From positions 1 to 64,000 of the forward strand of contig JBBRBN010000002.1 of NCBI GenBank assembly GCA_038205755.1: DNA of 64,000 nucleotides. The letters run 5' to 3'. The notes under the pieces are model-generated. The model searched no databases and was not told where the DNA came from. It saw only the letters and a program-made list of their open reading frames with translations. Position numbers and translations under genes: made by a program. This DNA is from JANNWF01 sp038205755 (GTDB lineage Bacteria; Pseudomonadota; Gammaproteobacteria; Xanthomonadales; Xanthomonadaceae). Shown in pieces: positions 58,337-64,000 of the stretch (within the stretch, counting starts at the first letter, position 1; each line of letters begins with the position of its first letter).

Positions 58337-59094
58337 AGCTGCTCAAGCGGATTGCCAATCTGGGCTATGGCAGCCGTTCACAGGTGTCGGCGCTGTTCCG
58401 ACACGGGTTGATCACCGACGCTGTTGGCGATGTGCTGTATGCCGACGATGTGATCGACCCGGCGCAGGTGCGCGTCGAAGGCGAGCCGCTCGACCCGCCG
58501 CCCGGACTGTTGCTCATGCTGAACAAGCCGGCCGGCTTTACCTGTTCGCACAAGGATCACGGACGGCTGATCTACGACCTGCTGCCGCCGCGCTATCGGC
58601 TGCGCAACCCCGCGCTGTCGAGCGTCGGTCGACTGGATCGCGACACCAGTGGGTTGCTGCTGCTGACCGACGACGGCCAGCTGCTGCACCGGATCGTTGC
58701 GCCGCGGTCGAAGCTGTCGAAGGTTTACGAGGTCACCCTGGCCGCCGACCTGCGCGGCGATGAGGCGGCGCTGTTCGCCAGCGGCAGCCTGCTGCTGGAG
58801 TCGGAACAAACGCCGCTGCTGCCGGCCGAGCTGGAGGTGGTTGGTCCTCGGCAAGTCAGACTGACCCTTCACGAGGGACGCTATCACCAGGTGCGGCGGA
58901 TGTTTGCCGCAGTTGGCAACCACGTCGAAGCGCTGCATCGCAGCTGCATGGGCGGTCTGGACCTGGGTACGCTGGCGGTCGGCGAGTGGCGCTTCTGTGG
59001 TGAGGCAGCGAAGGCCAGGCTGTTCGGGCGGGGCGATCAATTGGCGTCAGGCGCCGAGTCAGCCCAGCCGGGTGGGGAAGTCAGCGCCTCGTGA
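58333..59094 (+). CDS. rsuA: RsuA-family pseudouridine synthase
   Basis: A 253-residue synthase: N-terminal S4-like RNA-binding domain (about 1-58) and the catalytic domain with MLNKPAGFTCSHKDHG and the active-site Asp in SVGRLDRDTSGLLLLTDDG, then KVYEVTLAADL and LHEGRYHQVRRMFAAVGNHV. It isomerises a uridine in rRNA, most likely U516 of 16S rRNA. ATG 58333 overlaps the methyltransferase stop (ATGA), placing two rRNA-modifying enzymes in one transcript. The C-terminal 20 residues are an extra disordered tail. Confidence 0.9.
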   Translation: MKLLKRIANLGYGSRSQVSALFRHGLITDAVGDVLYADDVIDPAQVRVEGEPLDPPPGLLLMLNKPAGFTCSHKDHGRLIYDLLPPRYRLRNPALSSVGRLDRDTSGLLLLTDDGQLLHRIVAPRSKLSKVYEVTLAADLRGDEAALFASGSLLLESEQTPLLPAELEVVGPRQVRLTLHEGRYHQVRRMFAAVGNHVEALHRSCMGGLDLGTLAVGEWRFCGEAAKARLFGRGDQLASGAESAQPGGEVSAS

Positions 59095-59131
59095 TGCACG
59101 ACCCGCCGCGCCGCGTGTCCCGCCCGCGCGC

Positions 59132-59728
59132 TCAGGGCTCGGCGCGGTAGTGCTCCTCGAGCACCCGGAGGTGTGCGCCGCGCGCCGGATCGTCGCACTG
59201 GATATTGGTGACGCCGTACCAGGTTGCGCGCAGCGCGCTGCGGTTGGCGAGCGTCAGGCCTTTACCCTGCAGACGCTGCAGCGTGTCTCCCGAGGCCGGG
59301 TCATGCAGTGAAGCATTGAGGCTGCAGCTGGCCTGCGGATAGCAGCGCACGCTGACCCGCAGTTCCAACACCGGAGCGCGATCAAGCACGGATCGGGGCA
59401 AGGCGACGCAGAACGGCAGGCGCGACGCATAGGGATCGCCCCAACCGAACTGCTCGATGGCGAACTCGATCTGGCTGTCGTCGGGGTCGGCCGGGCACAG
59501 CGGGTGCACCCCGGGGTTGAACGTGTCGATGGCCACGCCAATGCCGCCGCCTAGCCCGTGCGGCAGGGCGAAGCTGCCGTCTTCAGCAAACGCCTGTGCG
59601 CCGGCCAGCAGCGCGACAGCCACGTGCTCGGAGCTGTCGCGAAGCAGTGACTCGGCAGCGATCTCCACCCGAACGCGCTGCTCTTCCCACTGCAACGGCG
59701 GCGTCGGACGCTGGGCGGCAGAGCTCAT
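59132..59728 (-). CDS. Hypothetical protein
   Basis: A 198-residue soluble protein I do not recognise. It is rich in alternating hydrophobic strands (VAVALLAGAQAFAEDGSFAL, GVAIDTFNPGVHPLCPADPD, ELRVSVRCYPQASCSLNASL) with several cysteines and a C-terminal WYGVTNIQCDDPARGAHLRV. No signal peptide or membrane segment is seen. ATG 59728 is preferred over the 59770 frame start. Codon use and the continuous frame support a real gene. Confidence 0.65.
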   Translation of the reverse strand: MSSAAQRPTPPLQWEEQRVRVEIAAESLLRDSSEHVAVALLAGAQAFAEDGSFALPHGLGGGIGVAIDTFNPGVHPLCPADPDDSQIEFAIEQFGWGDPYASRLPFCVALPRSVLDRAPVLELRVSVRCYPQASCSLNASLHDPASGDTLQRLQGKGLTLANRSALRATWYGVTNIQCDDPARGAHLRVLEEHYRAEP

Positions 59729-59957
59729 CTGAGAGTCACCGCACTCGAAGGGCTCGCACGGCGCAAACATCGAAAAGCGCTGGGCGTGGGCTGGCGGTGT
59801 CCGCCAGAGCGCACGCGAACACGGCAGTCAACGGCAGGCAGAGTCAGGTCCTGAAAGGTGGTGCGGGCCATGGAGCCAGCGGAACAGCAGGCCGTGCCGG
59901 TTCGGATCGCCTGAGGGCACGGGAGTTCCCCCGGCGACGTGGCGCCGACTGCCTGTT

Positions 59958-60206
59958 TCAGGTGCCCGCAAACCCGAGCTTGCCACTGAGTTCCGCCAGC
60001 CGCGCCTTCATCGCGGCGTCGACTTCGTCGGGCTGGATCTTCTGGATGATTGATCGCAGCACCCGCACCTCGTTGGCGTCGAACTTGCCATCGCGCTCGG
60101 CAATCGCGATCAGCTTGCCGAGTTCGTCGGCATCGAGCCGGCCATCGTTGGCGAAACAGTTGATCGACTTGAAGGACAGCTCAAGATAGTCGCGGCTCTC
60201 GCTCAT
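59958..60206 (-). CDS. Small EF-hand/TerB-like protein
   Basis: An 82-residue acidic helical protein with two similar units, ANDGRLDADELGKLIAIAER and DGKFDANEVRVLRSIIQKIQ. The DGxxDxxE spacing recalls EF-hand loops or the TerB fold, but the loops are incomplete. It is preserved as a compact frame 10 bp upstream of the M28 peptidase stop region on the same strand. Role unknown. Confidence 0.7.
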   Translation of the reverse strand: MSESRDYLELSFKSINCFANDGRLDADELGKLIAIAERDGKFDANEVRVLRSIIQKIQPDEVDAAMKARLAELSGKLGFAGT

Positions 60207-60216
60207 TTCCTACGTC

Positions 60217-61953
60217 CTATGGTTGTCTTGCGGGTTGGCGGGAATCGGCGCTGGCGTCGCGGGCAGCCTTGAAGGCGTTGCCCTCATACCAGTTGGGCCA
60301 CTGGTTGCCGCTGGCCAGCTGATTGCCGAGCTGGTACACCGCCAGCAGGTCTTCGACCAAGCCGCTCATGTCCCAGGACGGATCGAACGCGTCGCCTGGC
60401 TGGTGGTAGCGCGAGCGGATGTACTCGGCCTGTGCCTCGATGCCGTAGGTTTCGCCCTTCTCGAAGTGATCGGCGCCGCCCTTCGCATACAGCGCCGGCA
60501 CGCCGGCCTTGGCGAAGTTGAAATGGTCGGAGCGGAAGAAGAAGCCCTTCTCGGGCGCCGATTCCGGCCGCAGAATGCGGCTCTGGCGCTCGGCGATCGG
60601 CCGCAGAATGTCTTCCAGCTCGGAGTTGCCAAAGCCGATCACGGTCAGGTCGCGGGTGCGGCCAATCACGGGCAGCGCATCCAGGTTGACGACTGCCACG
60701 GTCTTATCCAGCGCGATGCTGGGGTGCGCCACGTAGTACTTGGACCCGAGCAGGCCGGACTCCTCCAGCGTCACGGCGACAAACAGCACTGAACGCTCCG
60801 GCGGCGTTTCGCGCGTCACGAAGCGTTCGGCGATCTCCAGCACGCCGGCCACCCCGGTGGCATTGTCGACCGCGCCATTGAAGATGGTGTCGCCCTCCAG
60901 CGTGGGGTCGATGCCCAGATGGTCCCAGTGGGCCACGTAGATCACCGCCTCGTCGGGCCGCGCGCTGCCCGGCAGCAAACCCAGCACGTTGCGGGATTCG
61001 CCCCGGCTGATTTCACTCTTCACGGTGACGCTCATGCTGGTTGCCAGCGGCACTGGCGCGAAGCCAGGCGTGCTGGCTGCCTTGCGCAGCTCCGCAAAAT
61101 CCAGCCCGGCGCGCTCGAACAGCGCGCTGGCGGCCTCAGCGGTCAGCCAGCCCTGGACGGGCAGGCGGGGTGACGGGTCCTCACTGGCGGGCAGATCGAA
61201 CTGCGCTCCGCTCCAGCCGTTGGCGATCACTTCCCAACCGTAGCCGGCGCCTTCGGTATCGTGAATGATCAGCGCCGCCGCAGCGCCCTGCCGGGCTGCC
61301 TCTTCGTACTTGTACGTCCAGCGGCCGTAGTAGGTCATCCGCTTGCCGAGGAACAGGTTCTCATCACCGACGTGGAAGCCGGGATCGTTGACCAGGATCA
61401 CGACCGTTTTGCCGCGGACGTCCACGCTGTAGTCGTTCCAGTTCGACTCCGGGGAATTCACGCCATAGCCGACGAACAGCAGCTCGCTGTTTTCGATGTT
61501 GACCTCCGCCTGGCCGGTCGAGGTGCCGATCACCATGTCGCGCCCGACGCCCAGCGTCTGACTCCCCTGGGCGTCGCGCAGCGTCAGCTCGGTGGTTGGA
61601 TCAATACGGGTCTGGACCATCGGCACGGTCTGCGTGTAGCTGTCGCCGTTGCCAGGCTGCAGGCCCAGGCGCTTGAACTGGCTGACGATGTATTCGACCG
61701 TCAGCTGCTCGCCAACGCCGCCCGGCGCGCGGCCTTCGAACGCATCCGAGGCGAGCACCTGGACGTGTTGGGCGATGTCTTCGGCCGAGATATCCGGCCC
61801 GAAGGTGTAGTCGGCGGCGGCCGTTGGGGCGCTGGTTGCAGCAGCCGGCGCCGCCGATTCGGCGACCGGCGGCGTGTCGGGCTGGCACCCGGCCAGCAGC
61901 GTGACGAGCAGTGCCGCTGCGGTGCGGGCGAGGAGGGTGCGGGTTGCATGCAT
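60217..61953 (-). CDS. M28 family metallopeptidase (lipoprotein)
   Basis: A 578-residue peptidase with a lipobox (LLARTAAALLVTLLAGCQP). A PA domain (about 160-300) precedes or is inserted in the catalytic region. Zinc ligands appear in order: YVAHWDHLGID (His, Asp), FNGAVDNATGVAGVLEIAER (bridging Asp), LEESGLLGSKYY (catalytic Glu pair), VVNLDALPV (Asp) and FFFRSDHFNFAKAGVPAL (His). It resembles bacterial M28 aminopeptidases and glutamate-carboxypeptidase-like enzymes. ATG 61953 starts the signal peptide; the frame extends upstream to 62232 over the neighbouring gene's end. Confidence 0.92.
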   Translation of the reverse strand: MHATRTLLARTAAALLVTLLAGCQPDTPPVAESAAPAAATSAPTAAADYTFGPDISAEDIAQHVQVLASDAFEGRAPGGVGEQLTVEYIVSQFKRLGLQPGNGDSYTQTVPMVQTRIDPTTELTLRDAQGSQTLGVGRDMVIGTSTGQAEVNIENSELLFVGYGVNSPESNWNDYSVDVRGKTVVILVNDPGFHVGDENLFLGKRMTYYGRWTYKYEEAARQGAAAALIIHDTEGAGYGWEVIANGWSGAQFDLPASEDPSPRLPVQGWLTAEAASALFERAGLDFAELRKAASTPGFAPVPLATSMSVTVKSEISRGESRNVLGLLPGSARPDEAVIYVAHWDHLGIDPTLEGDTIFNGAVDNATGVAGVLEIAERFVTRETPPERSVLFVAVTLEESGLLGSKYYVAHPSIALDKTVAVVNLDALPVIGRTRDLTVIGFGNSELEDILRPIAERQSRILRPESAPEKGFFFRSDHFNFAKAGVPALYAKGGADHFEKGETYGIEAQAEYIRSRYHQPGDAFDPSWDMSGLVEDLLAVYQLGNQLASGNQWPNWYEGNAFKAARDASADSRQPARQP

Positions 61954-62098
61954 GTCGAATCGGATCCAGCGGTCGAACCCCTGATTGTAGCCACCCGCCG
62001 CCCACCGCGTCGCGGCGGCCGCACGACAGTGCGGCTTGACGTCGTTCCGGGGATCGGCAGACCGCGTCGTTGGGGTCTGCCGACAGCGACCTGACCGA

Positions 62099-62773
62099 TC
62101 AGTTGCTGCGCTCGATCTCGAGCGGTTGCGCCTTGGCTCCGCGGACGGCGCCGATCTTTGCGCTGGGGTCAACCCGCAGGTCGACCTCGCGCTCAAACAC
62201 CAGCTCACCTTCAACCACGCTGTTGGCGCCAATCACGACCCGCGGCACGCGCGGCGTTGAGCTGTTGAACCACCCGGTGGACGGCTTCTGAACCAGAATG
62301 CCGCCACGGACATGACTGCCGTTGAGTATGTCGATGTCGCCGTTGACCGTCTCGATGCCGCGCCCGACCTGCGCCGCGTCGAGCCGGATGCTGCCGTTGA
62401 CGGTGCTCACCTGGCCGCCAACTGAACTGCCGGCATCCAGCGAGATCGCGCCGTTGACGGTCTCGGCGTCGCCATCGATGCGTGCGGACCGACCGGCGCT
62501 GATGCCGCCATTGACGGTTTCGGCATCGCCAAGCTGCGCACGCTCGCCAATGGCGATGCTGCCGTTCACGGTTTCGGCGCTGCCCGCAACCACGTCAGGG
62601 GCGACGTTGATGCTGCCGTTGACGGTCTCGAGGTCGCCATACTCGACGCCCGCTTCGGTTCGGATTGCGCCGTTGACCTTGTCGATATCCACCGGGGCAG
62701 CGGCCGACGGCAGCGGCTGCAGGGCGCCAACGACAAGGACGGCGGCAATGGCGAAAGAGCGGATGGGTGACAT
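62099..62773 (-). CDS. Secreted VNG-repeat protein, probable beta-solenoid
   Basis: A 224-residue protein with a signal peptide (SFAIAAVLVVGALQPLPSAA) and seven repeats of the pattern V-N-G-x-I every 17-24 residues: KVNGAI, TVNGSI (three times), TVNGGI, TVNGAI and TVNGDI. The pattern suggests a right-handed beta-helix like bactofilin or DUF4097-type polymers. The C-terminus (VVIGANSVVEGELVFEREVD) is bactofilin-like. GGAG stands about 6 bases before ATG 62773. Function unknown; an envelope scaffold is a guess. Confidence 0.8.
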   Translation of the reverse strand: MSPIRSFAIAAVLVVGALQPLPSAAAPVDIDKVNGAIRTEAGVEYGDLETVNGSINVAPDVVAGSAETVNGSIAIGERAQLGDAETVNGGISAGRSARIDGDAETVNGAISLDAGSSVGGQVSTVNGSIRLDAAQVGRGIETVNGDIDILNGSHVRGGILVQKPSTGWFNSSTPRVPRVVIGANSVVEGELVFEREVDLRVDPSAKIGAVRGAKAQPLEIERSN

Positions 62774-62878
62774 GGGGTTCTCCAGGTGGGCGAAAGAAGA
62801 TGATCGGAAGCTTGGATGCGCGGTCGCGGCAAAGGGTTTAACCCGCTGGACAGCCGCAGCGCATGCGCTGGCAGGGGC

Positions 62879-63044
62879 TAACCCGCCTATCTCATGAATC
62901 TCATACGCCCTCGCTTGTCTCTTGTCCGCGCAAGGGATTTTCCTCAGTCGGTCGTATGGCCCGATACGACGCTCCTTCGGAAAATCCCTTGTGCGAACAC
63001 TATCCTGCGCGATCATCGAGCGAATTCATGAAACATGCGGGCTA
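62879..63044 (+). mobile_element. MITE-like element, copy I
   Basis: Full-length, TA-flanked on both sides, between the divergent VNG-repeat gene and gpmI. It is the best-folded ATTTTCC-type copy: GCGCAAGGGATTTTCC against GGAAAATCCCTTGTGC with one G-U, and the apical hairpin GTCGTAT/ATACGAC is perfect. The right flank reads CTAGAAT, 34 bp before the gpmI start. Confidence 0.92.
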
Positions 63045-63078
63045 GAATCGGACTCTTGACGCCGAGCCGGAGCCCAAC

Positions 63079-64000
63079 GTGACCCGCCCCAAGCCTGTCC
63101 TTCTGCTGATCCTTGACGGCTGGGGCCATCGCGAAGACGCGCCCGACAATGCGATCAGCTGCGCTGCGGCGCCCAACTGGCGAGCCCTGCTGGCGACGCA
63201 CCCGCATACCCTGATCCACACCTCGGGCCTGCACGTTGGCCTGCCGCACGGACAGATGGGCAACTCCGAGGTCGGTCACATGAATCTGGGCGCAGGTCGG
63301 GTGGTCTATCAGGAGTTGACCCGGATCGACAAAGCCATCGCCGACGGCGATTTTTTCAGCAACCCTGAGCTGCTGGCGGCGTGCGATGCGGTGTGCGCCA
63401 GTGGCGGCACCCTGCACCTGCTGGGGCTGCTGTCTGCAGGCGGCGTGCACAGCCATGAGGCGCACATCTTCGCCATGCTCGAGCTGGCACGACGGCGGGG
63501 TGTGCCAACGCTCGCCGTGCATGCGTTTCTGGATGGACGTGACACGCCGCCACGTTCGGCCCAGGCCAGTCTGACCGCGCTGGCCCGGCGCTGTGCGGCG
63601 ATTCCGGGTGCGCACATTCGTTCCGTCTGCGGCCGCTACTACGCCATGGATCGCGACAATCGCTGGGAGCGTGTGGCGCAGGCCTGGACGACGCTCGCTC
63701 ACGCTGACGGCGCGCAGCGTGCCGCCGACGCTGATGCGGCGCTGGCGGCGGCCTACGCGCGCGGCGAGAACGACGAGTTTGTCCTGCCGACGGTGCTTGC
63801 TGGCGCCCAGCCGATGGCCGACGGCGACGCCGTGGTGTTCATGAATTTCCGCGCCGACCGTGCGCGCGAACTCACTGCATGCTTCGTGCAGCCGGACTTC
63901 GCTGGCTTTGATCGCGGTCGGGTTCCGACGCTGGCCCGCTTTGTCTGCCTGACCGAATATTCCTCCGAATTGTCGGCGCGGGTGGCCTTTCCGCCCAGCA
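63079..64000 (+). CDS. gpmI: 2,3-bisphosphoglycerate-independent phosphoglycerate mutase (3' end beyond window)
   Basis: The first 307 codons of GpmI, still open at the window end. It begins with GTG 63079 preceded by GGAG at 6 bases: VLLLILDGWGHREDAPDNAI holds the first metal-binding Asp, GQMGNSEVGHMNLGAGRVVY the catalytic phosphoserine (Ser in GNSEVGH), LLSAGGVHSHEAHIFAML and AFLDGRDTPPRSA the transferase domain, and FMNFRADRAREL the return to the phosphatase domain. It interconverts 3- and 2-phosphoglycerate in glycolysis. Confidence 0.95.
   Translation, partial: MTRPKPVLLLILDGWGHREDAPDNAISCAAAPNWRALLATHPHTLIHTSGLHVGLPHGQMGNSEVGHMNLGAGRVVYQELTRIDKAIADGDFFSNPELLAACDAVCASGGTLHLLGLLSAGGVHSHEAHIFAMLELARRRGVPTLAVHAFLDGRDTPPRSAQASLTALARRCAAIPGAHIRSVCGRYYAMDRDNRWERVAQAWTTLAHADGAQRAADADAALAAAYARGENDEFVLPTVLAGAQPMADGDAVVFMNFRADRARELTACFVQPDFAGFDRGRVPTLARFVCLTEYSSELSARVAFPPS

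Noticed and set aside
62320..62700. Regularly spaced short repeats suggesting a CRISPR array
   Set aside because: The periodicity is the coding sequence of the VNG-repeat protein, in frame, with variable spacing and no direct-repeat palindromes.
1..64000. tRNA, rRNA and prophage genes
   Set aside because: No cloverleaf-like sequence, rRNA core sequence or phage structural gene was recognised in the gaps; the gaps are mostly occupied by repeats. A covariance-model scan would be needed to exclude small RNAs.

Overview
This is a GC-rich, gene-dense chromosomal window from a Gammaproteobacterium, most likely a Xanthomonadales/Lysobacterales relative. The inference rests on gene content and order: lptM-dapF-DUF484-xerC-hslV-hslU-DUF971, a DUF1631 protein, a RimK-family ATP-grasp protein, a DesT/FabR-type desaturase locus and dispersed palindromic repeats. 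No rRNA, tRNA, CRISPR array, prophage or complete transposase gene was seen.

Layout. 1-6.1 kb: a sulfotransferase-like fragment truncated by a repeat, an alpha/beta hydrolase overlapping a RimK-family ligase, a GNAT acetyltransferase and a secreted prolyl oligopeptidase. 6.2-11.4 kb: the housekeeping run lptM, dapF, DUF484, xerC, hslV, hslU, DUF971; hslV and hslU are separated by an inverted-repeat element. 11.6-24.3 kb: a putrescine uptake and gamma-glutamylation locus. The minus strand carries puuD, a GS-like puuA, spuC, potF-G-H-I and a secreted protein; divergently, the plus strand carries a second GS-like enzyme and the oxidase puuB. 24.4-28.1 kb: a wrecked AbrB/Doc toxin-antitoxin module, then a TetR regulator divergent from a ferredoxin reductase and a fatty-acid desaturase, with a perfect 16-bp palindrome in the promoter region. 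28.3-36.5 kb: a TonB-domain protein, an aldehyde dehydrogenase with its XRE-cupin regulator, and divergently an omega-amino-acid aminotransferase, alanine dehydrogenase, mmsA and agmatinase. Together 11.6-36.5 kb can take agmatine or putrescine through gamma-glutamyl intermediates to GABA, and beta-alanine through malonate semialdehyde to acetyl-CoA.

36.6-44.3 kb: ubiE, a large DUF1631 protein, a GspE/PilB-family pseudogene lacking its catalytic core, a secreted M1 aminopeptidase and a hydrolase. 44.4-52.7 kb: a YqiJ-like membrane protein, a YqiK-like flotillin and a 1745-residue AAA ATPase with an N-terminal DUF3686-like region. 52.9-64 kb: a type II NADH dehydrogenase, small unknown proteins, a truncated glycosyltransferase, a GST, an RsmC-like methyltransferase, an RsuA-family pseudouridine synthase, an M28 peptidase, a VNG-repeat secreted protein and the 5' part of gpmI.

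The most distinctive feature is a family of about 165-bp non-autonomous elements, nine copies in 64 kb. They have roughly 26-bp terminal inverted repeats, TA target duplications and conserved internal hairpins. One copy sits exactly at the central TA of a second, 38-bp palindromic repeat, and eight of nine copies point the same end at the start of a downstream gene or gene remnant. Insertions coincide with at least two broken genes.
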